Positions 1 to 9,914 of a DNA stretch of 23,460 nt are shown piece after piece. A model generated the notes under the pieces. That model saw only the letters and a list, made by a program, of their open reading frames with translations. It was not told the DNA's origin and ran no database searches. The DNA lies in contig JNEM01008695.1 in assembly GCA_000697335.1 (NCBI GenBank), positions 1-23,460 on the forward strand, written 5' to 3'. The stretch's first letter is position 1; every line of letters starts with the position of its first letter. A program made the position numbers and the translations under genes. Origin of the DNA: Conidiobolus incongruus B7586. Taxonomy: Eukaryota > Entomophthoromycota > Entomophthoromycetes > Entomophthorales > Conidiobolaceae.

Positions 1-964
1 CAAGCTCAAGCTGATGACGATGGACCTATGGTCCAATGTGATTGGTGCGAAGCTTGGCTCCATATACAATGTTTACCATCTAACCTAATGCCATCTTATT
101 TATATTATTGTAATCGATGTATTGAGCAATATAATGGCCAAGAAGTTGAACAACTTAATTTGTATAGTAATACAAGCCTAAACAATACATATATAACTTC
201 TGAAAAAAAGACCAAAACTGTGACTTTCAACATTCATCCAGAGCTCGATTCAGATCCTCCTTTGGATAACTTGAATGAATATACTAATTTTCAACCTATT
301 GAAACAGACCAACAATTATCTACATCAATTCCTTCGACATATACTCAAGCAGTGACCAATTTCACAGTTGATTCATTAAATCATCTTGTATCTAACGCTG
401 ATTCAGTATACAGCATGTTCCCCTCCAATACTTTTAACTCAGAAATGAACTCTGAATTTTTAAGTGAGACATTTATGCCCTCATCAATAGCTGATAACAA
501 TGACTTTTTAACTAATGCACTACTATTTGGAGATAGTTCCAATATAATGAATCCTTTCGATATTTTAAATACCGTTAGTAACGCTAATGTTTCTACAGTG
601 CTGCAACCTGTATTTAATGCACCCAATAACGTCATGGCCCCTCTGGCTGCTACAAAATTCATCTCCAAGCAGGTATCTAAATCAATTCACTTGAATATAA
701 CTCAAGCTTATAATTATTTAATTTATTTAGAACCAACCAGATTCTACTATACCTTCAGATTTACAATCTAAGCAAGCTGAAGAAGAAGCACTACAGCTTC
801 CTTCTACATTACTCGATCGAGACAATGTTACAGATGAAGTACATTTAATTGATTAGCTTTTTTTCATAAAGTTAATATCTTTTTAGCTGTCATCGAATCA
901 TGAATCGCCATACTTTCAATTACCACCTATTGAATCTTTAGAACTTGACCCACAGCAACCTTAA
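1..964 (+). CDS. PHD-finger protein, 3' part (5' end outside window)
   Basis: The window opens inside an exon, in frame from base 1. Three exons are inferred: 1-672, 731-838 and 887-964, joined by GT-AG introns of 58 and 48 nt, both in phase 0, giving 285 visible residues. Residues 5-40 are the second half of a C4HC3 PHD zinc finger: the 'DDDG.MVQCDWC' core, C13 and C16, H21 with C24, and C37 with C40. The first Cys pair must lie upstream. PHD fingers bind histone H3 tails, often methylated Lys4, so a nuclear chromatin-reader role is inferred. The remaining roughly 240 residues are Asn/Ser/Thr-rich, low in complexity and probably disordered, and show no other domain. If the second intron were retained, translation would stop at 854-856. 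The PHD fragment is clear; which PHD family it belongs to is not. Confidence 0.8.
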
Positions 965-2054
965 AACGCATTTAAAAGTCTATTACCCTAATTAATCATC
1001 TGCTTACAATATATCAGAATTATCATACAAAAACATATGTAAAAATCGTCAAATTATAATAAAGATTCATTGCTATTCGTAAATTTCCTGATGTAATATT
1101 GAGAATATATTTTCAATATAAAAAATTATTTTTGATCAATCAATAAATTATATATTTCATTTTGATTAATCTACAATTATCAGTGTGATTTTTTTTCAAA
1201 AATGAGATAATATCATATCTACTAAATGCCATAATTTAAAGAATCAGGACTAATATGACTTGATTTAATTTATTATTAAACAATTTTAACATTATCTAAT
1301 TTTTTAATGTAATTTTTAAATTTATATAACGTTAATTTGTGATATATTTGGACTGATATTAAATATTTTTATCAATCTAATCTAATACATTAAATCATTC
1401 TCAATTATACTAACCATTTTAATAAAAATCATCATTAAGAATTCAACATAAATAGCCTAATAATTACTCTTGAGCTATTTATGTAATATCAAATTCAGTT
1501 TAAATCCAATCATTGTCTTATATTATTAATATTTCAAATTGAGAAAAGTCTGAATTATATAGATTAAATAATATCTATTGCTTAGATAAAAATATGTCAC
1601 ATATGAAAACTTTAGTATCTTATAATTATTTCAAGAAATTTATTTAAGTTGTTTTATTTTATATTAATTTTTTATATCACTCATAGAGTATTAATAATAT
1701 GATAAATTAAATAAAATATTTATATATTAATAAACTAATAATCATTCAATACATTAATTATAATAAAACTATAAATGACTATTACTGAGATTATATGAAG
1801 TACATACAGATTTTATAATTAAAATCCTTTCATTTTTTAACAGAACTATTTATCATAAAAGTTTATATTAATTTGGATAAACATCGAGATTTTAACTCAG
1901 ATAGGCAAGTATATTTAATAAGATTTTAATAGATAATGGAAAAAAAATAATTTATTATAATTTACAATAACATTTAAACCAATCATATCATTGAATCATG
2001 ATATAATAATTACTTGCAATTTAAATAATATACTTTGAGAAGGATAGAAATTAA
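965..2054. other. AT-rich intergenic region between convergent genes
   Basis: About 1.1 kb between the 3' end of the PHD gene and the 3' end of the receptor gene, which converge here. It is very AT-rich with stops in all frames, and no exon, RNA gene or repeat could be supported. An AATAAA at 1058-1063, about 95 nt past the PHD stop codon, could be a poly(A) signal, but this hexamer is common by chance at this composition. No receiver-domain exon for the receptor gene was found here. Confidence 0.6.
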
Positions 2055-3914
2055 TTAGGATTGGATGATCTTGGGTGATGTCATGCAGAGTGTTAAACCA
2101 TAGCTAAATATAGTGCCTTCCATACCATGTGTCCAGACTGAAATGCTGCCTCCCATCAACTTTACCAATTGGCAAAGTGTGGTTAAATTCAAACTCAATT
2201 TAGGATTAGTTGGATGATTGATGATGGGATCACCTAAGGCTAAGCTTCGGAACATCTGATCCAAGCTCTTATCCAAGATATTCTTGCCAGTGTTCTTGAT
2301 ATGGACATAAATTTTGAGAGGGATGAGTGCATCTTGGAACTCTTTGGAAACGGGAGGAAGTGAATCTTTAGTGAGCGTAGGTGGAAACGGATGAGTGTAG
2401 TGGGACCATGATGTAGTTGATTTGATATCAACATTGGGAAGCATCCATTCAGAGGGAGGAATGTCTTCGAGACTCACCACAAGATCAAGTCTGCCTTGAT
2501 GAGTAAACTGCAAAGAGTTTGTAGCCATATGTAGTAGCATCTTTCGGAGACGGAGATTATCTCCCATCCAGTGAGAAGGAACGAGTGAGTCAATTCGCCA
2601 TGTAAACTCAACTTGTTTATTCTCACACATTGATTCGATATTGGGAATGACCGTGGAAAACGTGTCCTTGAGATTGAAGGTGTATTGATTTAAGGTTAAA
2701 TCACCAGCCTCTGCATGGACAAAATCGTTTGCTTCATTGAGCACATCAAAGAGAGTTTGATTTTGAGATAAAATAGCCTCAATGTATTTGATTTGACCTT
2801 CGGCGAGCTGTGTGTTTGAGATTTGCTGGCATAACAGCTTGATTTGGTTAATGGGGCTACCAAACTCCTTATTCAAAGTAGACAAGAGTTGCGATTTGAT
2901 TTCGTTGGCCATCTCAGCATTTCTTTTAGCTTTTGATAATTCATCATTCTTTTGAATCTGGTTATTAAAGAGATCATTACGCTTGCTCTCTTGGCGGATT
3001 TGATAGGCTTGTTCTAGGGCAATTTGAATCTGAGATACAATATCTTCAAACAGCTCAAAATCCTCTTGGCTAGGACACCATTGATCCTTTTCATTAAATG
3101 CTAGCACTAGGCCACGCTGCTCGATATTAGGAAGACTGAAAGCCATAATCATCCCAGAAGAGTACAACACACCTCTTTGTTTAGCGACCATGCTAGAAAT
3201 TTCGCTGTGAGAGATATGTGATGCGCAAGTGACTCCATCCATACGACGTAAGGTCTCACAATCAGATGGAACAGTGATTGTCTTCCAGTAGTGCGTTTTG
3301 ACTAAAGTGGGAGAGAGTGGAGAGCTACTTGGATTTTCACCTTTGTGTCGAATGAATTCTGCGGTACATCTGTATCGACCATCTTCGGGAAAAAATATTG
3401 CAACTCCACTCACATTTAAAGCATTGCAAAGCTCATACACAGCAGTGTCACATATAGTTGAAACATCTAATGTTTTTCTAATATTGTGAGTCATTTTACG
3501 AAATTTTACTAGAAGTTCATTAGTGGCCTGAAGATGGTGACCGTGGCGAATCCTTGCACCCAATTCCCTGGCTAGCATTTCAGCCTTAACAGGAAGTGAG
3601 AAAGCCATAGGGATGACTTTGATCATGATAATTGCTGTTCCAACTGATAATACGGCACAAATGAATTTGACCACGAGTTGAGCAACTGCAGTATGAGTCC
3701 ATGGTGCCCAGACAGCAGTCAAGTGAGTTACACCGCATGCAAGGATAAAAGCTTGATAAAAAATTAAAATATACTGATGAGGCACTGGTCCAGGTAAATT
3801 CCGTTGAAAGAACCACATTTCAACGGGAATGGCGAAATACGCGACTGAAATAAGAATATCAGCAATGACAGTAAATAATCCAACATAGTAGTCGGAAGTT
3901 TCAGATGAGTTCAT
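2055..3914 (-). CDS. Ethylene-receptor-like membrane protein with degenerate histidine-kinase domain
   Basis: An intronless 619-residue protein that follows plant ETR1 from end to end. Three membrane helices (about 12-35, 47-68, 78-102) form the sensor. Residues matching the ETR1 ethylene/copper pocket are present: D19, Y26, I29 and P30 in 'ADILISVAYFAIPVE', and C60 and H64 in 'FILACGVTHL'. A linker with 'MTHNIRKTLD' (141-150) leads into a GAF domain (about 150-303), a coiled coil (about 300-340) and a kinase-like half (340-610). In the H-box the phospho-accepting His is Lys349 ('STLNKEFGSP'). The N-box Asn is kept (N466), but the G1 motif reads NTGKN (541-545) and the G2 glycines are missing ('PKLSLNL'). 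There is no receiver domain before the stop or downstream. By homology it sits in an internal membrane. I infer an ethylene or related small-ligand sensor that signals without its own His-Asp phosphotransfer. Hand counts put the gene near 40% GC, well above its surroundings. Confidence 0.88.
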   Translation of the reverse strand: MNSSETSDYYVGLFTVIADILISVAYFAIPVEMWFFQRNLPGPVPHQYILIFYQAFILACGVTHLTAVWAPWTHTAVAQLVVKFICAVLSVGTAIIMIKVIPMAFSLPVKAEMLARELGARIRHGHHLQATNELLVKFRKMTHNIRKTLDVSTICDTAVYELCNALNVSGVAIFFPEDGRYRCTAEFIRHKGENPSSSPLSPTLVKTHYWKTITVPSDCETLRRMDGVTCASHISHSEISSMVAKQRGVLYSSGMIMAFSLPNIEQRGLVLAFNEKDQWCPSQEDFELFEDIVSQIQIALEQAYQIRQESKRNDLFNNQIQKNDELSKAKRNAEMANEIKSQLLSTLNKEFGSPINQIKLLCQQISNTQLAEGQIKYIEAILSQNQTLFDVLNEANDFVHAEAGDLTLNQYTFNLKDTFSTVIPNIESMCENKQVEFTWRIDSLVPSHWMGDNLRLRKMLLHMATNSLQFTHQGRLDLVVSLEDIPPSEWMLPNVDIKSTTSWSHYTHPFPPTLTKDSLPPVSKEFQDALIPLKIYVHIKNTGKNILDKSLDQMFRSLALGDPIINHPTNPKLSLNLTTLCQLVKLMGGSISVWTHGMEGTIFSYGLTLCMTSPKIIQS

Positions 3915-4067
3915 TCTAGACTATTATTAGTATGTAATTGACTATCAAGCAATATAAATCACGAGTAAGGAAAAAATAATTCGTTAAAGATGGAACTAAG
4001 CACTTGTGGAGTAGCCAAATATATATTGTATACAATTAAATTTCAATATCCGTCACATCAATTTATA

Positions 4068-4313
4068 CTAGGGACATTTAATCGCTATTCCCAAAGAGAA
4101 AAATATAATTCTTGATATTTTGGTCCAAGGGGCTAAGAGATGAGATTCATCAATAGCAATTATATTTGTATGCTAAAGTTTGGATCATTAGAAGTCAATA
4201 CCATACAGCATCATTATCCTCAATTCTGATATACGATTAGATGTCTCAATGCTGAAACATATATTCTTCAAGGGGTCAATGGTATTTGATGAAATATGGA
4301 GATTGGTTAATTT
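4068..4313 (-). pseudogene. Decayed RecQ-type helicase fragment
   Basis: Two short open stretches on the minus strand (4191-4313 and 4068-4172) read in order like the middle of a RecQ helicase. The downstream one has a motif II-like 'IIAIDESHLLAPWTK' (DESH at 4140-4151). The Trp five residues after the His, and an Arg five further on, match the RecQ aromatic loop 'DEAHCISQWGHDFR'. It is followed by an 'LG' at the expected spacing. The upstream one ends 'ELRIMMLYGID', resembling the RecQ 'LLYVTPE' segment. The two are separated by stops, the residues expected between them are missing, and nothing resembling motifs I, III or IV-VI is present before the receptor start at 3914. A further coding-like stretch at 4413-4499 (-) may belong to the same relic but is not recognisable. 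This is a short match judged by eye and could be coincidence. Confidence 0.35.
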
Positions 4314-5823
4314 TCATTATTTTTCCAATAAACAAGGAGTAATAAATTTATAATAAGAGAGTGGAACTGTGAATTGTATCCATCCCTTTGAAATTGATAT
4401 AATATATCTTTACTAAGGATCTGGAACCTGATTATAAACCTTGGTTACTGGTTTGAGTATAGTTTGATTGTTTAAATCAGTAAATGGAGTAATGTCCATC
4501 TAAGTAGATTTACCATATTAACGGTGAATATATATACAATACAATAGATTAATTTCAGAATCATAAACTAAATATGCTAGCTAAAAGTTTTTTCAAAGCT
4601 TAACAACCTATGCTATCCAAAAATTTAATATATATCCAACGTTAAACTGTAATAAAACAAACTTACCACTCCTTAGAAACAAATGTTTAATCTGGAAAAT
4701 TGATGTTTATTAATAACTATTAATTGTGTATTATTTATAAACTTTAATTTTGCAAATATATTACTAGGATTAATGAATTTGATCTTCTATAATGTGTATT
4801 ATAAAATCATATCATATATGGTTAACATTTTTTTCAATAATAAAATCAAGTGATTACAAGTATAAACAATATGGGTTATAAAGTAGTTTAATGACTTTTA
4901 TATAATTTCATTTGCTTGCGTTCATTTTAAAAACACAAAAACAATATGCGATTAATCATAGCTAAGGATTGAGATGAAATAATAAATCAGTTGATAACAG
5001 ATATTAAAGGAGGAGTTAATAAATGAAATGATTATAAAATACTCAATATTAAACTTGAAAAATGACAATTTTTCGGTCGGATCGAAATATTATTTACACT
5101 GTGGATATTTGTGTATATAATATCATTTTTACCCAATTAGCCTATATTTTATTAGAATTAGAATTAAATTTTTTAAAACAATAGAAATTTTATTCATTTT
5201 ATGTAATATATAATATTTCGATATAATAATTAATTCTGTTTTTTAATTGGTCTCTATAAAACATTATAATTTTTTAGTGTGTATAACAATTAAAAGAAAT
5301 ACTTCAAAATATTTTAATATTTCTCCAAGTCTGAGTTCTAAATTTGATTTATTCTTAATTTGTTCTAAATCAAGGATTTTAATAGTAATGCCATTTAAAA
5401 AGTAGGATTGTATTGGCTCTGAAATATCAAAAATAATCATGATAAATAATTAAAATAATTTTTAAAATAAACTAAAAATCAGGTATGTTTTCAAACAGTC
5501 CATAATTTTTAATACAAATAATTGAAATTTATACAGCTTTGGAAAAACAAACTTATTGCAAAAAATCAGGTTAATTATATATATATGTTGATTATTGGAT
5601 ATCAAATGATGATTAATTTTATTATATTAGATTAATTTAAAATTTTAAAATCGATTAACATATTTATGATATATTAACATACATTACATTTCATCAATCG
5701 GATATGGTTAATAATATTCAATTCTTAAATTCCCATAATGTCATCTAGTCATTTATTGGTATATATTTCAATTAGTCAGTCTTAAATTATTTTCAAAAAC
5801 TATATCTTATCGAAATAAACAAA
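4314..5823. other. AT-rich intergenic region, divergent promoters
   Basis: About 1.5 kb between divergently transcribed genes, the receptor to the left (with the helicase relic beside it) and the phosphopantetheinyl transferase to the right. Bases 4314-4560 are slightly GC-richer and may include more of the relic; the rest is AT-rich with frequent stops. It must contain the promoter of the transferase gene, but no individual element could be distinguished from the background. No RNA gene or mobile element was seen. Confidence 0.5.
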
Positions 5824-6917
5824 ATGTGCTCACCCAAAGTAAACCGCAATATATTTTATCTATTATTTATTGAATTTAATTATTTAGGTGTTGTACAGTT
5901 GGTATTTTAATGCTTCAAAATGGAATCCGACAGATCAAGTAAGCACATAAATTTTTCAATGTAGATTCCAATTTATAAAAATTCAATAGGAATTCGATAA
6001 CTTATGCTCTAAACTACCTAAATTAAGTGAGAAAAAAGTGAGAGCATATATTCAATTCCAGGATAAAAAATCTGCTTTAATTAGTCAATTTCTTCGATAT
6101 AAATTATTTAATGAATTAAAAATCAAACTAAAATTGAATAATATTTCTATTAAAGAAATCTCTTTTGAAACTACTAAGGAAGGAAGACCTAGAATCAGTC
6201 CAGTAAGTATGAAATGATCAATATTAATTTTAGTTATAATCATTTACTTTACAGAATTCTATTGGATATGACTATTTTTCTAAAATTGACTTTAATATTT
6301 CGCATCATGGCGATATGATAGTATTAGTGGCAATCGAAGGGAACGCTAAAGTTGGTGTTGATGTAATGAAAGTCGAATTACCTTCTTATGAAAAAGATCT
6401 AGATAGCTTTTTACAAGTATTTAAAAATGAGGTAAACCTTTCAGATATACCAATATATAATATTATTCAAAATAATTTCAGCTATCCGATAGAGAATGGA
6501 ATCAAATTAAACATAATGGAAAGAATGATGAATATTCTTTAAATATATTTTATGAAGTTTGGTGTCTCAAAGAAGCTTTACTAAAATCTTATGGTACTGG
6601 ATTAACCGATTATTTGTCAAAGGAAGATTTTAATTTAAATGGAAAGCCTAGAAATGCTAAAAATGTAAATTATGATAATTATAGTATATTATATGTGTAC
6701 ATAATACAATATATTTATATAGATAATTTGGAATCAAAGTCTAATTGATCACTTTGGTAAGCCTTTGGAGAATATCAAATTTCAAGAGAGTTATTTGAAT
6801 GAAGATCATTGTGTTTGCACTGCTATTTATCCCTGTACGAATGATGAATTTCATCAACTTGGACCTATCAAATATTCAGAAGTATTCATATCTGATTTAG
6901 ATGTGCTTGACAAATAA
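5824..6917 (+). CDS. 4'-phosphopantetheinyl transferase, Lys5/AASDHPPT family
   Basis: Six exons are inferred: 5824-5838, 5888-5938, 5990-6202, 6255-6431, 6482-6664 and 6723-6917. The five GT-AG introns (49-58 nt) are all in phase 0 and give 277 residues. The enzyme moves the phosphopantetheine arm of coenzyme A onto a Ser of carrier proteins; in fungi this activates aminoadipate reductase (lysine synthesis) and carrier domains of fatty-acid, polyketide and peptide synthases. Family motifs appear in order: 'KEGRPRI' (about 84-91), 'FNISHHGD' (106-113), the metal-binding 'VGVDVM' (126-131, D129), and 'W..KE...K' (W179, K182, E183, K187). Length and motif order match the human enzyme (309 aa) better than the shorter bacterial AcpS type. 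The 15-nt first exon gives the only suitable ATG (MCSPK) and is the least certain part. The next gene starts 248 nt downstream on the same strand. Confidence 0.88.
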
Positions 6918-7165
6918 TTAATAAATTTATATATTTATATAATAATTGATATTAAAAGTTTATGCTTATACGAATAAAAATTTATTTTCATATGAGCTTT
7001 CTCAACTCTAATCCTATTATTGTTTGATTTTTTTATTTAACTGTCACATCATTGATAATTAAATTCCCACAAATGAATTAAAATTTAATGAAATTTTAAG
7101 AATGTCATAGGTCTAATTAAATAGAATTCAAGCAATTCTTGCTAAAATAATTAACTAACAAAAGT

Positions 7166-8477
7166 ATGACACTTAACTCACCAGAACCTTCTCATATTAA
7201 CTACAATTCTAACAATTCTGAAGCTCCAAATGCACAGGTAGTCCATTTATATAGTATCGTATCATTTAAACTTAACCCGAATTTAGAATACTATTGCTTC
7301 AATTGCTGAATTTTTAAAACAACACACGGTCTATGACTTACTTCCTATAAGTTATAAAGTGATATTACTCGATCATACTATGTTAGTTAAGCAAGCTTTA
7401 GGAGCTCTTTTACATAATGGTTTGTGTTTTTAATTAAATGAATTTTTTTTCAATTCATATTAATATTCTATTTTGAACAGGTGTTAATTGTGCCCCTCTA
7501 TGGAACTCTTCACTTCAAAAATATGCTGGTTTATTGACTACTAACCATTTTATTACTTTGATTCAACATTTTTATGGAAGAGATAGCTATGAGAGAGTGG
7601 TTGAAGAACTAGAACAATTTCAGCTACATAGGTTTAGAGGTATTATTTGAATACTCTTTATCTTTGAATTCTATTAAATAGTATTTTAGAGGTCGAACAA
7701 GCACAGGGTATTGGGCCCGATCCTGGGATCTCTATTAATCCATCTCAAACCGTATTTGAAGCATGTCAAGCTATTGTCAAAGCCACAAATCATACACTTC
7801 CAGTTTTAGATATTGATCCAGATACCCAACAACAGCTAGTGGTGTCAGTAATTTCTCAATACAAAATATTGAAATTTTTATCTATCAATTATAAAAACAG
7901 AGCCAATTTGAATTTAACTTTACAACAAACTAAAATAGGATGTTATACTAATTTGGCCACTGCTAAACTATCCACTCCCGTAATTGATATTATTCATATA
8001 TTTATGCAAAAAAGGATTGCTGCTATTCCTATTGTTGATGATGATGGTAATTAGATATTATATCAATTTATAACCAACTTATGAATTATGCTATTTTAGG
8101 AATTGTTTTAAATGTATTCGAAAATAATGATATATTGGTAAATTCCCTAATTTATTATATACATCATAAATAATAATTTTTATACATTTATTAGAATTTA
8201 ATAAGGGATGGACACTTTAATAATCTTGATTTATGTGTTGCAGATGCTTTACAAAGCAGATCAGAAGTAATTAATGTTTCTCTTTCATTAGATATTTATT
8301 AATCTTTGTTTTTAGTCATTTGAAGGAGTTCATCGATGTCAGTCTTCAGATACTTTGGCTTCAATTTTACAGACTATTCGAAAAGAAACAGTGAATCGAT
8401 TAATGGTTGTAGACTCTGAAGATCGATTAGAAGGAATTGTTACTTTGAGCGATATTTTAAATTATCTAATTCAATAA
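7166..8477 (+). CDS. SNF4: AMPK/SNF1 complex gamma subunit
   Basis: Seven exons are inferred: 7166-7237, 7287-7419, 7481-7639, 7690-8046, 8100-8137, 8195-8266 and 8316-8477. Introns are GT-AG, 49-61 nt, giving 330 residues (yeast Snf4 has 322). It is the regulatory subunit of the AMP-activated/SNF1 kinase, which switches metabolism when energy is low. Four CBS repeats fold into two Bateman modules: CBS1 about 33-100 ('NGVNCAPLW', 'YAGLLTT'), CBS2 about 135-190 ('VVSVISQYKILKFL'), CBS3 about 213-258 ('PVIDIIHIFMQKR', 'AIPIVDDDG'), CBS4 about 278-330 ('GIVTLSDILNYL'). The Asp residues equivalent to human gamma-1 D245 and D317 are kept (D251, D323). The CBS1 Asp is His91, and the CBS4 'HR' pair is N304-R305. 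Splice phases match across all six junctions. No N-terminal extension is present. Confidence 0.93.
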
Positions 8478-9914
8478 ATAATATCCAACCTCAATTTAAT
8501 ATACTAAATCTGAATTTTATTTTATGAATTTCAAATTTATTTTTAAATATTTTGATTAGACTATTATACATTATCATATCACAAAGATCAGAATTCTTGA
8601 TGAGTTAATCTTAATATATTCAATCAAATAATTTTATTTCATACTTATCGATAGCTAATTGTGTTTTACATTTGTAACAATATATTAATAATTATAGTAT
8701 TATATATTCTTTTTCATAAGTCAAATTGGTATTTTAATCATTTTCTATTTCACTCTTTGATATATTTAAATTTCAATCAAGTATATAATCTGATATTGTA
8801 TTTATTGTTTTAAAGTCATATTAAAATAACCCTATGTAGATAATATGGAATCGATATATAGTATGAATATATAGATGTAATATCAAAAATATTATTGGCT
8901 CATAATTCAATAATCTAATTTTTATAAATCTATTTCACATTTGAACATAGCATATTATTACCTATTATATTCAATTATTCTTTTCTAAAAATTAAACTAA
9001 ATATATTAACTTAGTCAGGGTTGTGTGAAAAAATTATATTACCCTTCAAACTATCGAATTTTTTGTATTGAATTAAATTTTAGTAAGGAATTAATTAGAA
9101 TAAAATCAGCTCCTAGATTTGATTTTAAAAGGAAAATTGAGATGAAACTTCGTTATTAATGTATATATAATATTCACTTATAATAACTATATATATCAAA
9201 TACAAATAATTTATAAACTATTCACACAATTGGAACAATCTTACCTTATCGGATTAGAAATATAAAAATCAAGAAAATTTTGTGGATCAAAATAAATATT
9301 AATTAACTTGGGAGTTAAATTTTTAAATTAAAAGCAGGTTCAGTTAATTATAATATGGATATTGGTTAATGATTAAATTATATACATATATTCCTTTTTG
9401 GTAATTAATATATGAATGACTCAGAGTTATTATTAAATCAATCCAAGTCATAAAACTTTTAACTTTCAATTTAAAAATAATAATAAAAATAATAAATTTT
9501 GTTGTTAAATATTCATGTGTATATATTAACAAGTTGAATAGTAATATATAAAATATTTATTATTAAGAACGGAATCATGAATTTTGATAATATTTAGAAA
9601 TATTATCAAATATTAAATATAAAAGGATAAAAAATATAATAAAAATAATTTTAGATTTATGTTACGGATAAACATTCACTTTAATATCAGAGAAATCGGA
9701 AGGAAATTGAAAAGATTTCTTGAGTCAAACTTCTATTGACCTGTTAGTCAAAAATATTGGCTTGAATGAGCTTCTGAAGGCCATGGCTATAAATGTTAAT
9801 TAATCCATGAAAAAACTCCAAGGCCAAGAATAAAACTAGATCTTAAATGAAAAAATTATGTCATATAATATACATATGATAATTCATATCTACGGGTTAT
9901 CCAAGGAGAATTCG
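8478..9914. other. AT-rich intergenic region between convergent genes
   Basis: About 1.4 kb between the 3' end of SNF4 and the 3' end of the bHLH gene. It is strongly AT-rich and stop-dense. A 62-codon open stretch at 9344-9532 (-) has low-complexity composition and is not credible as a gene. Bases 9700-9914 are somewhat GC-richer and are most simply the 3' untranslated region of the bHLH transcript. No RNA gene, repeat array or transposon remnant could be supported. Confidence 0.5.

Noticed and set aside
841-856. Stop at 854-856 as the end of the PHD gene
   Set aside because: A 48-nt GT-AG intron (839-886) removes it and leads in phase into a 25-residue exon of coding-like composition ending at 964, which fits the other introns here better.
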